From Gnetum montanum (taxonomy: Eukaryota > Streptophyta > Gnetopsida > Gnetales > Gnetaceae), in assembly GCA_015680685.1 (NCBI GenBank), contig MNCI01008611.1, positions 219,154 through 283,153 of the forward strand: a DNA stretch of 64,000 bases, in the 5' to 3' direction. Made by a program: the position numbers and the translations under genes. The notes under the pieces were generated by a model. The model did no database searches and was not told the DNA's origin. It saw only the letters and a list, made by a program, of their open reading frames with translations. Below are positions 46,641 through 56,558 of the stretch, piece by piece; within the stretch, counting starts at the first letter, position 1, and each line of letters starts with the position of its first letter.

Positions 46641-47749
46641 TGATGAGTGGCAAGGTACCCCTACACTCAACCATACGAATACAAGCGTGCATGCGTGATC
46701 CGGTCGAACTCCGCAGACTAAATGCCTTAACACCATAAGAAACACTTGGGGTTAATCATTCGTTGTCTTCCCAGGCTTGCTTGTAAGTGTCACAGTGTAT
46801 GGTTAAGCAAGTCTGAGGTATGTGATTTTTTTGGTATTTTTCGGTTTATCTTCTATGCTATCAGAGGAAAGGGTTGAGAAACTAAGCTAACTCTAACTAA
46901 TGTCCTAAGTCTAAGTTAACTAGCGTCAGCATCCGTTCCCACTTACCGGACACACCCTGAACTATGCAACTGTGGCTTACCAAACGCTAATCGTTACTGG
47001 GATCACCACACGTAACGCAAGTGCTCGAAGTGGTCGTACTGAGGCACCTATTTAGCTTAAGTGTGATAAGCAGCCGATTCCTTAGCTAGCCGTACACACC
47101 CGTGGGTGCTCGTAACTAAGTCGTACTTATCACACGTTCTAGCCTAGCAATGAGTAGCCGATTCCTTGACTAGCCGTACACATTGGACTACCACTGGGAT
47201 TACCAAGCGCAGAATCCTGGAATACGCTACTGGGTTACCAAGCAGCCAATGCTCGTAATCAAGTCGTACTCATGCGTTGCGACAAGCAGCCGATTCCTTG
47301 ACTAGCCGTACACGTCCGTAGACGCTCGTAATCAAGTCGTACTTGTGCGCACTAGGAAAGCAGTAAATAAACAACAATAAAATAAAGCCACGTGCTGCAA
47401 GGTTTATCCAATCAAGTTCGTCTTTATTGTCGTACACAACTTGGGTTCAGGTTACAAGCTGCTCGAATAAAGAGCCGTTCACTCTAGGACGACTGCTGCG
47501 GGCACATGGGAAAAATTCTAACTCTGGAGTGATCAATTTGCCAGAGCTTCGCTACTTCTAGCCAAGATTGAGAAATGAAGGGAGTGCCGCCTCTTATTTA
47601 TAGATATGGCGGTGGACCGCGATATCACGTATGCGATATCGCAGGGGAAGACACGATATCGCGTACGCGATATTGCATGGGATGCGATATCGCCGCGGCC
47701 GCGATATCACGTACGCGATATCGCGGCACATGCATGTCGCGTCTCATCA
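46641..47749 (-). repeat. Solo LTR of the GATATC family, minus orientation
   Basis: On the plus strand it begins TGATGAGTGGCAAGGTACCC and ends GCGTCTCATCA. TTTAT flanks it on both sides (46636-46640 and 47750-47754). At 1,109 bp it is the longest LTR here. The extra length lies at 47050-47345, where a block containing CAGCCGATTCC and AGCCGTACAC is repeated three times. Six GATATC cores lie in about 110 bp (47620-47730). With no internal sequence it is a solo LTR left by LTR-LTR recombination. Confidence 0.9.
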
Positions 47750-48110
47750 TTTATCTTTATAATATTATTTACATTTCCCTTATCATTTACATTTACAATG
47801 TTTCTTAAACATTTGGTAGAATAAGTATGATTGATTTTGAACACACAAATATAATCTTCTCGTAACCTAACAACATTTTATCTTGATTTGCTCAATAACA
47901 AATTACTTGATAATCCCAATGGTAATTATAGTAGTGTATGACACATCCAGTAGGTTGGGAACAGATACTTATCGTTGTAGGCTAGTTTAGTATTTCATTT
48001 TCATTATTCTTAGTTCATTGAATTTATATTCATTTCACTATGTTTCAATCTATCATACTAAGAGCCATTTAACATCAATTAACCATATACCTATTGAGGC
48101 CAACCTCACC

Positions 48111-49300
48111 CATGCTTGGCATGGGGCCATTATCAACAACTATATATTCCAAAATAATTCTTGAGGAAACAAAAGATCAATGATGATATTTCCATGGGAT
48201 ACAATGGCTAAAGACATGAAGTATCTCATTGAAGGTAGTGTAAGATAATCCTAACCATACACACAAATTAGTTAAATATTAGAATAGTTATGGTCAAATG
48301 TGGAAGGCAATAAAAAATTTTACATCGAGCATATTAGAGGTAATTAACTAGATTTAGAAGTTTGCTATGTTACAACTAGAATCCTACTTAGATCTTGCAA
48401 CTTAATCAATAAGCTTTGTTTAAGTTCACCTCAACTTAGACTAAAAACTAGAAGATCAATTAACCTACCTAGAGAAGAGTGCACATCTAGTTTATATTGG
48501 TCATGAGTACTTGAGGATGAGCAATATATTTTTCTTAATTGTCTTTTAACTAAATACCTACAATCAAAGTATAATACTACATTTAGGGGTGCGTAGCCAC
48601 TTTGTTGAGTCTATATTTATTTTTCATGAGATAGATGTACTATTTGGCAAATAAACCTTTTCTAGTCCACGAACAAATACAATTTTTAATTTTTAAGATG
48701 TGTTCCTAGAAAGAGTATAGACCTGAAAATAGTTCAACTTAAATTTGCAACTTTAATTGACATTTTTAAAAGTTACTTTAATCATTATAACTTCATTGCT
48801 ACATGCTTAACGTGTAATTGAAAAAGTTTTAATATCTTCAAAGTTAGCTATATGCACTTTGAGATGTTGCTTTATTATTTTTTTTTTTTGTTCAACTATA
48901 AAATTTAAAAAAGGGAAAACCATAGCAAACTATAATCATTATAAACATATTTTAAAAACCATTAAATTTATGAGTTTCTAACCCATTATAAATATTATAT
49001 TCATTAAGGTTAAGGTTATCTACATAGTTCCAGAATTTATATGACCAATGTATTATGTTATATAAAAGTGTTTTTGAACCAGTTATAGTAGTTATTCAAT
49101 CATTTTAAAAATTAAAATAAAAGCTTTATTACATCTGAAATTGAACATATCACATTTTCATGAAAGACGATGTTTAACAATTAAAAATTCTGAGTGAAAC
49201 CACGATGAAGGTTGGAATTCAAAGTTAAAAATAAGTTGTGCAACTGATTAGAGGGAGCCATAAACATTGACGGAAGCAATTTTAATCTTGACGCAGTCAA
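48111..49300. other. AT-rich region without recognisable gene
   Basis: Only short frames and A/T runs are visible, including a T run at about 48880. No similarity to the elements nearby is apparent. Confidence 0.35.
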
Positions 49301-49368
49301 AGTTTAAAGGTAAGGTGGAGAAATGAAAGATAAGTAGAGAAATGAAGAAATAGCTGTGCATCTCAGCC

Positions 49369-49499
49369 TCAGCACTTGGGCAGATCTGCAGGCGGTGGAA
49401 TAACTTTGGTGTCGACGGTCAGTCCGTCCTCCACAATGAAAATCGTGGCTAGTCTCGCCGAGATGTCTGCATCCAGATGGCAGTGCAAGATCCACGTCC
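49369..49499 (-). pseudogene. Laccase last-exon fragment
   Basis: The minus strand encodes the C-terminus of a plant laccase, a secreted blue copper oxidase linked to lignin polymerisation. The exon reads TWILHCHLDADISARLATI, then FIVEDGLTVD, then PPPADLPKC and TGA at 49369-49371. HCHLD and the PPPADLPKC end are hallmarks of the family's final exon. A splice acceptor (pyrimidine-rich, TTTCAG) lies directly upstream, as expected. In working laccases the motif continues HCHxxxH, and the last His binds the type 1 copper; here it is Asp (HCHLDAD), and the following conserved W-G-L is A-R-L. The exon has no stop, but the upstream exons are absent: 87 bp further is a GH1 exon on the other strand. 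I call it a captured or relict fragment. Confidence 0.8.
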
Positions 49500-49586
49500 C
49501 TGAAACATAAAACACAACAAAACAAATCATTAACAAACAAGAAAGCAGGATAAGAGGTAAAGTTTGCCAAGATCTGTAAATGCAAG

Positions 49587-49767
49587 ATGGAAAAGGCATG
49601 AATTCGTGGGACTTCTTCACACATCATTCGCCTGAGAGCGTTGTAGACGCGAGCAATGCAGAATTTGCAGTCGATGAATACCACAGATTCATGGACGATA
49701 TCAAACTCATGGCCTCCCTGGGCGTGAACTCGTATCGGTTTCAATCTCCTGGTCTAGAATTCTGCCA
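49587..49767 (+). pseudogene. GH1 beta-glucosidase exon fragment with frameshift
   Basis: The plus strand encodes the N-terminal-side motif block of plant glycoside hydrolase family 1 enzymes, which hydrolyse beta-glucosides: DGKGMNSWDFFTH, AVDEYHRFMDDIKLMASLG, then VNSYRF. The familiar continuation S-I-S-W-S-R-I-L-P is present but in the next frame, because one T is missing from a TTTT run at 49738-49741. An acceptor-like AG precedes it (TGCAAG). The catalytic acid/base and nucleophile regions of GH1 are not in the window. No homologous exon follows, so it is a fragment. It lies back to back with the laccase exon. Confidence 0.8.
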
Positions 49768-49865
49768 GATCCGCCCAATGGTAGTTATGTGGGGTGGTGG
49801 TGGCAGTTTCCCTAGGTGGCGTTTCGCTTGGCAACAGTTGACGGGTTTCTTCTCCCGCAGGCCGC

Positions 49866-49874
49866 TATAAATAG
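49866..49874 (+). promoter_or_regulatory. TATA box in a GC-rich setting
   Basis: TATAAATAG follows CCGCAGGCCGC and precedes a purine-rich stretch. About 110-120 bp downstream the sequence GCACGTTATCAG appears, a phrase I associate with the LTR end or PBS region of some plant copia elements. It could be a copia LTR promoter or the promoter of a captured gene piece. Confidence 0.5.
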
Positions 49875-50040
49875 GCAAGGAAGGAACAAGGGAGGGAGGA
49901 ACAGGGGCAGAGCCTCTTCTCTGATTGTCAGGGCCTTCTCTCTCGGCACCGGGGTGATAGCAGACCCTTGCAGCACGTTATCAGTGCACCACAACCAGGA
50001 CACAGAGCAGGACTTTCTGTCTTTCTGTCTGCAAGGTGCG

Positions 50041-50106
50041 TGCGTCAGTAGCAACAGCCGTTGCACACGGAGATGCGTCAGTAGCAACAGCCGTTGCACA
50101 CGGAGC
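50041..50106 (+). repeat. Perfect 33-bp tandem duplication
   Basis: Two adjacent 33-bp units, 50041-50073 and 50074-50106, differ only at the last base. Each contains GCAACAGCCGTTGC, a near-palindrome. The near-perfect identity shows a recent duplication, unlike the old repeats elsewhere. Confidence 0.85.
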
Positions 50107-50399
50107 ACGTGGCTGATAAAAAAACTGCAGCCAGTTGCAGCCGATGGGTGGCAGACAACGGAGGTCTCCCGTCTCCCAATTAGCAAGAGATCCTGAGCAA
50201 ACGGTGGCAACGAAGAACACAGCGGTCACACGTGCACGTCAACAGTAACGACGTGTCTCTCAGCCTCTGTGTTCTCACGTCGATAGCGAACGGACGGCTG
50301 CTGTTGCAAGAAACGACGGCAGTAGGCCGGTGACGGGCGGCAACATCGTTTCTTTTCCTTTTTCTCTGCCTTCCTTCAAATAAACGGCAGACACCCTTT
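50107..50399. other. GC-rich stretch after the 33-bp duplication
   Basis: No gene is recognised. ACACGTGCACGTC and ACGACGTGTC occur near 50228-50255. The composition is that of the preceding TATA-bearing block, and it ends abruptly at about 50400, where AT-rich repeat begins. Confidence 0.3.
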
Positions 50400-51541
50400 C
50401 CTGACGGAGAATTATAAAACTTTATTAGAGCTCTCTTGTAGAACTAACTCTTTGATTCTACAAAGCTATTCTAATTTTACAAGATGATGTGACATATAGA
50501 GCTAATTGAGCCCATGGCTGTAGAATCTTATTTTACTATATATGTTATATAAAGCTAACATGATTTGTAGAATCGATTTGAAAGCTTCTTGTAGAACCAA
50601 TTTTTGGTTCTATGAATCATTCCAACTTAGTAAGATAATGTGGCTTAATAATAGTAACTCTCTTTTATCAAACTAATCCTACTCCTTAAAATCCTTAATC
50701 TATCAACATTTACTGATAAAGTCTTAACTCAATAATTTGTGATAAACTATTTTCACTAATGCTAGTCCTAACATGAGCTAAAACCAATTCTTTCAGCTCT
50801 ACAAAACAATCTCTATCAATTCAAATCCTAACTAAGTTTTAATAAGAAGTAACAATATTTTAAATTAGGTTATCTCTTTGCAAACTTTTTTCTTAAAGCT
50901 TAATCATATAGTACTACACTAGGGTATCTTATAAAATTGAATTTGGCTCAAAACTTAGTTTTTTATCTTAATTCTCTAAAAATTGACTAATAAGTTCAAT
51001 TGTTAAACAACTTCTAAACTTCTGACATGCTTAAAATTTATATTATTTGAAATCATTTTTAGAATCTTAGCTAAAATAAGCTAATCCTTTTTTAGCATCT
51101 TTGCAAACAACTTACCTTTGAAAGTTTCATTCTTCATCTAGGGCTCTTTCTTATGCACATTTGTGTTCGGGAAAATATAAATTATGAGACAAAATTTTAT
51201 GTACATTCAAAATATTTTCTTTCGAGCTTGTTAAGAATATTTCTTATTTGAACAACATAATTGACTCATCTTAAGCATACTTCATTAATTAACCAATACT
51301 TTTATCAAGGAACTTAATAAAAATTTTCAAAATTAGCTTGATACTTCTAGTATTTTCTATTCCATGGTAATAGCAATTATTGTAATAGCACTTACATATT
51401 TGAGCTTACACTAATTTGTTAGTTTAACATAACTAGTTTTAGGAACAAGATAACTTATTAGTTTGTAATAGAATATTTCATTCTCAATTAACATATGAAT
51501 TAATTCTCTTACTATCACAATTCTAACATCAATTATTATCA
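50400..51541 (-). repeat. Second copy of the dyad-repeat sequence
   Basis: At 50437-50640 the words TTGTAGAACTAAC, GATTCTACAAAG, GTAGAATCGATTTGAAAGC and GTAGAACCAATTTTTGG match the 20.8-22.95 kb array. Flanking words suggest the opposite orientation. From 50.64 kb to the solo LTR at 51547 the sequence is AT-rich with scattered related words and no gene. Confidence 0.55.
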
Positions 51542-51546
51542 CTTCT

Positions 51547-52392
51547 TGATGGGACGCGATATCGCATGGGCCACGATATCGCGTACGCGATATTGCGACT
51601 GTCGTGATATTGCATCCCTCGCGATATCACATACGCGATATCACGTATGCGATATCAAGGTGCGCCGTCATATCTATACATAAGAGGCGGCTCTCCCTTG
51701 TTTCCTCATCCTAGGCTAGATAGTAGGGAAACTCTGGCAGATTGATCACTCCAGAGATAGAATATTTTCCATGTGCCCGCAGTAGGAGTCCTAAAGTGAA
51801 CGGATCTTTATTCGAGCAGACATTGTACCTGAACACAAGTTTGTGTATGGCAATAAAGACGAGCTTTTTGGATAAACGTTGCAGTGCATGGAATAGGCTA
51901 ATTAGGATTTTATTTACCATTATTTATTATATATTATTTTATTATTTTATTATCTTTCTCAACCCTTCTCTCCTAGTTAAGTGCCTCAGTACGACCACTT
52001 CGAGCACATGCATTACGCTTGGTGATCCTAGCAACAATTGGCATTTGGTAGCCAAGGTTGCATCGATTCAGGGTGTGTACAGTAAGTGGGAACGAATGCT
52101 GACGCTAGGTTAATTTAGACTTAGTTCATTAGTTAGAGTTAGTCAATTAGTCTCTCTACCCTTCACCTTGTTGGCATAGGAGATAAAACATAAAAAGACA
52201 TAAAAATCATATACCTTACACTTACTTAGCCATACACCGTGACAACTACAAGTGAGTCTGGGAAGACAACGAATGATTAACCCTAAGTGTTCCATGAGGC
52301 GTGTAGGCACTTAGTCTATGGAGTTTGACTGGATCGCACATGCAACGCTGGTATTCATATGGTTGAGTATAGGGGTATCTCGCCACTCATCA
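51547..52392 (+). repeat. Solo LTR of the GATATC family, plus orientation
   Basis: An 846-bp LTR, TGATGGGACG...CCACTCATCA, flanked by CTTCT at 51542-51546 and 52393-52397. Five GATATC and two GATATT cores lie between 51555 and 51655. The TATA box is damaged (TATACATAAG near 51675-51684). No internal region is attached. Confidence 0.9.
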
Positions 52393-52844
52393 CTTCTACT
52401 ATCATTTTTCACTACCATCATTATAACTTTATTACTATTGCTACCATCTCACTAACTTCTCTCACCCCCAAAATAATATCATATTACTCTTAGATTTTAT
52501 TTCCAAATCCTTGGAAATATAAATTACCTTGTTTTAATAATAAATTTTGAATTCCTATATATTTTACTTAAACATCCATTTTCTATATACTAGCATAGTG
52601 GTACCAAAGCAAAGGCAACGTATCTTTTAATTTCAAATATTTTTAAAATAAATAAATATCAAAATACAATATAAGTTATGATAGAAGTAAAATAATTTCA
52701 TCTTAACCTTGGCATATGGAGTATCTACTTGAATTAAATGATTTTCTTATATCATTGAAGACGGAATTCCATAAATTGAAGATCCAAATACATTGAATAA
52801 TAGAGAATTTGAGGCTTTATAAATGGTTTCTTAGGCTTTATAGA
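52393..52844. other. AT-rich spacer between solo LTR and element D
   Basis: No gene. Near the right end GAGGCTTTATAAATGG and TTAGGCTTTATAG are a short direct repeat that continues beyond element D at 59572 (AAGCCTTTGTAAAGGG, AATGCTTTACAAAGG), showing the insertion site. Confidence 0.5.
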
Positions 52845-53717
52845 TGATGAGTGGCGAGGTACCCCTACACTCAACCATACGAATATGAGCATTCCATGCA
52901 CGATCTGGTTGAACTCTGCAGATGGGCTAGTTGTGGTATCTAGACAGTGATCCTTAGGTCGCAGTTCACTGTCTTCCCACCTAGACTAGTATTAGCTTTG
53001 TCATGTATGGTTTACTCCAAAGTGAGGTGTATGATGTGTTCCTATGCTAACACTACTCTTGAAGACAATCGAACATAATGTTAATTAAGCTAAGAGAGAA
53101 AGGTGAGAGAGAATCTAAGCTAGCCTAAGTGCGATGAGCATCTATTCCTCAATCATCCATACAAATCTTGGATCTCATGCATGACTACCACTGGGATTAC
53201 CAAGTGCAGATCATAGGTACGCTACTAGGTTACCAAGTAGTCACACTTAAATGCTTGTGATCAAGTCATACTCATTCAGCGTTTAACAGGAGTTTAGGGT
53301 AAGAAGATATTAACTAAGAAAGAAGTAAATAACAATTAAATAAATAATTAAGCTAAGTGAATGCTGCAATGATGAAGTAATCTGGATCTTTATTTCCGAT
53401 CATGTGCATGTCCAAGTATGACACACTCGAATAAGGATGTCGTATAATTACAATCACCACACTACAGGCATACACTAGGAGAGAAGGGTTAAGAGAAGAA
53501 CTACATAAAACTAAACACTTAAAAGAAATTATAAAAACTAAGAACTAACTCCTAGAACAAGGAAAATCCACCTCTTATTTCTAGAAATTGAGGTAGGCTA
53601 TGATATCCTGTACACAATATCGCGGCTATGATATCGGGGGGTCCGATAACTAGGCCTGACAAACCATATCTTGTATTACGGCTCTAATAATTGGGCCTGA
53701 CAGACCATGACTCATCG
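52845..53717 (-). repeat. 3' LTR of element D
   Basis: An 873-bp minus-oriented LTR. The plus strand begins TGATGAGTGGCGAGGTACCC and ends CCATGACTCATCG, where the last base is mutated from A. The minus-strand sequence just inside (GAGGACGAGTTTTCATTCA) matches the pre-LTR region of elements C and E. It pairs with 58686-59571 at high similarity. Confidence 0.85.
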
Positions 53718-54008
53718 TACCCCCACGAGTGAATGAAAACTCGTCCTCGAGTTAAAGTGAGAACAAGCTCAATTGATTACATAGTAGATAGGTATGGGAT
53801 TATTGACTAACTAGAATGGATTCATGCTGTAGTGTGGAGTCAGAACAAAATTGAGACACAACACAAAAGAAAATCCTATGATTACAAAATTGGATGGAAC
53901 TCATGTAGTTCCTGGTGGCGATGGCTCCTCCATGGGTGTCTTTCCCTTTTCTTGCACTCCAGGTCTTGGGATTTGATGGCGTTGAAGTATGGCCTAGAGT
54001 TTCTCCTC

Positions 54009-54674
54009 TTATAAGGCCTTGAGTGCCTTGGCATCCATATAAGTTTGTGCTTGTGCCACAGAGACATCCCAGTCAACCTTCTCTTTTTCTTCCGCCACCC
54101 TTTTATTCTCTGTCAACAGTTTATTAAGTTGCTCAATTCTGAAAGTGTCCAACTGGTTTTGAGCAACCTTTGTCCCTATATTAGGAAGGTTTAATACCTC
54201 CAAAATGGCTTGAACAGAGAAATCAATAGTCACACCACAATTGTTAACTGTGGTGGCTTCTTTTTTATTGTGCTAAAATTTGTACATTTCCCCTAAGTAC
54301 CAGGCATCGCTTTGAAAGAGGGTAGGCCATAATGGGGACCCTTTGAGGTGATCCCTAATGGCTTCCAGAGAAAATTCTACGAAAGGTCCACAGTTTAATT
54401 CCATGATCACTACAGTGAATATGGACGTTTCATGGATGGTCTGAACACAATCCTAGGGCAACGTGAGATATCGTCCCTATTTAGACGCTGCAGCAAATCC
54501 TCCTTCCACCTGCCTTGATTGTACAGTAATAAGGTCTTCTTGGTGGATACTAAATGATTGTTCCTCCTGCTCTGCATGTTGTTCGGCGGGAACTTGTCCT
54601 TCACCTCTCCTAGGTCGTTTGATTGCACCTTGAGTAGGACCTTCCTGTTGTCCGTGTTTCAGGGCCATTTGCAA
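54009..54674 (-). pseudogene. Downstream ORF of element D, internally deleted
   Basis: The frame starts at ATG 54674 (MALKHGQQEGPTQGAIKRPR) and parallels the element E ORF: QSFSIHQED, ELNCGPFVEFSLEAI, GSPLWPTLFQSDAWYLGEM, NNCGVTIDFSVQAIL. At about GTKVAQ it jumps straight to NQLDTFRIEQLNKLLTEN, which in element E lies several hundred residues further on, and ends after AQAQTYMDAKALKAL near 54009. The middle of the protein and most of the coiled coil are therefore deleted. The last 75 codons are open; two or three stops or frameshifts lie upstream. Conservation between the two copies supports a real protein family. Confidence 0.7.
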
Positions 54675-56558
54675 TCACACAGGGCCAATCGTTAGTAAGG
54701 TTGTTACCAAAGTTAGGTTATACCTTACTGCTTACCTTAATAGATTTACTTTATTTTTGTGTGATGTTAATTATTGGAAGAACATGTCCCCGAAAGATTA
54801 TAATGTTGAGTCCTTTTTGCTTAGGTGGTTTTCAAATTTAATTTTCTAGTATAGCTAAGGGGATGAAATTGTTTTTGACATATTTTATTCTTAATTTTAC
54901 AACTAATTACCCTTCAATATGTCCTTTGGGCGATGATGAATTTCAAAAAATTTGTGCACTATTCAATGTGTGCCCCTCCCCCACAACTAAGCTGAACACT
55001 CCGGGTTCAAGTAGGTTCAAACAGAATGAAAATTGAAGTACCAGCGAGTGAGTTATTGATATGAAAGCAAGGGACATGTAATCATGAGTTGTAGAGAGGA
55101 ATTGAAAAACTTCCCCTGCATGAACAGTTGCAAATGATGTTGATTAGCATAGCGGGTCACGTACATATATTTTCATCGAAGTCAGGGCACCTAGAGAATG
55201 TACCAAATTTTTAATATTTCTTTGAAATTAAACGATGTAAACTAAGAACATCTGGATGATTGTTAAAGGGTTCCAAGGTAATTCAATTAGTTCTGAAGGC
55301 ACGAAAATTATGATGGTGTGGAATTTATCAATAAGGACCTCGGATGGTAGAGAAAAAGGCTATGTGATGGTTCATAGGAACATTGAATTAGAGGGATAGT
55401 AGTAGGGAAAGAATGTTATGAAAGATAGGCTGAGGGTAAGAAATGGTGTGTGTGAGTTGTGTCATAAGTGAAAATTACAAGAGATTACACAAGTGGATCC
55501 TCCCCAAAGCAAGTTCCAACCTATAATGCCCTTGTGTAACCACACATAAAAGTGTCCGTGGGCACTAGAAGGGTTAAATGTAATCCACACTAGTTCGACA
55601 AAACACACACATGTAAATATCACCAGAATGAGGTAAGGATTCTACGTTGCACATGACATGAGCTACAATTACACAAACAGTGAGATGAGACAAACTATAG
55701 AAGGGATCGTAGAGATTCGGACATGAGGTAACGGATCCAGGGTACAGTAAATCCTATGTGTAAAGCATGATTAATGTGTCATTAACCCATCGTTCCAAGA
55801 TTAGGACCAAGTCCATTCCTCTAATCAGTGACACTACATTGTTTTATCCAATGATGAGCGACTATGAGAGTACCATAACAACAAGGCGTACTATCACTTG
55901 GCATTTTGTTCAAGGAAGGAGTGATTTTTGTTTTGTGGCACTTCCTTTGTTTGTTGTTTGTTGTTTTTTTTTTTTTCAATTTACTAAATCCAAAGAAGCT
56001 ACCAACTTTCGGGCATGGATGCATGTCTTTCTAGTGGGACCCCCTAGAACAACATTGGATTTTTGAGTGCCCTTGTGATTACTCTTACTCCCATTTTTTC
56101 ATTATATCTACAAGGATCTTAGTACGACCATGTTGCATGATAACTCCAACAGACATCACCAAACAGAATCCGCAAGTCCCCTTAATGTCACACACTAATC
56201 ATTCCCTCTTGGTCCATCCTTCTTCATTCTAGGTACAATGAACACAAAATTAATTTTAAGTTTTAAGAATGTCAAGAATATCACTATACCCTCAAACAGA
56301 ACCTCTTATTTGTAGAGTGGATGAGTGGGCGTAATGGGCTCACTATCCAAATAATTGATCGTTCAAGACTCGATAATATAGAACACACCTCAACCAACAA
56401 TCCACATGAGTGTTTAATTTGTAGATGATATTACTTACAAAAGTGTAAAAAGATAAAAAGACAAAAGATAAAACACAAAGTTGAAAAATAAAAAAATTGG
56501 AAAACAAAAAATTGTAAAATTAAAGAAAATAAAAAGTGGTTATTAATCCTGCTTGTTA
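54675..56558 (-). other. Element D spacer between gag and downstream ORF
   Basis: Non-coding on inspection. The part 54.68-55.76 kb matches the element E leader (AGTGGATCCTCC at 55492 in reverse). From 55853 to 56558 it matches element A 14226-14946. The 55853 boundary reads TGATGAGCGACTATGAGAG, which looks like an LTR end, so an older junction may lie there. A purine/pyrimidine-rich AT stretch follows the gag stop. Confidence 0.5.

Larger units (their letters stand above)
39590..48110 (+). repeat. Old family LTR split by two later insertions
   Basis: Outside element C and the solo LTR the remaining pieces (about 39590-39861, 46584-46640 and 47750-48110) read together as one diverged LTR. 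The left piece has GATATCATAG and a CCTATAAATATG TATA box (near 39662). The right piece has AATAAGTATGATTGATTTTG, AATCCCAATGGTAATTAT and GGAACAGATACTTATC, which match the element E LTR in order. Element C inserted with TSD TTCTT and the solo LTR with TSD TTTAT. The outer ends are approximate. Confidence 0.6.

Noticed and set aside
49304-50229. Long open frames covering the laccase/GH1 area on the strand opposite to each exon, and others across 49812-50229
   Set aside because: They are reverse-strand shadows of the two exons, or lie in GC-rich repeat sequence without any family similarity.
55853-56558. Idea that this segment is a separate LTR ending TGATGAGCGACT
   Set aside because: One end resembles the family LTR end, but no second copy, PBS or TSD supports it, so it is left as element D spacer.
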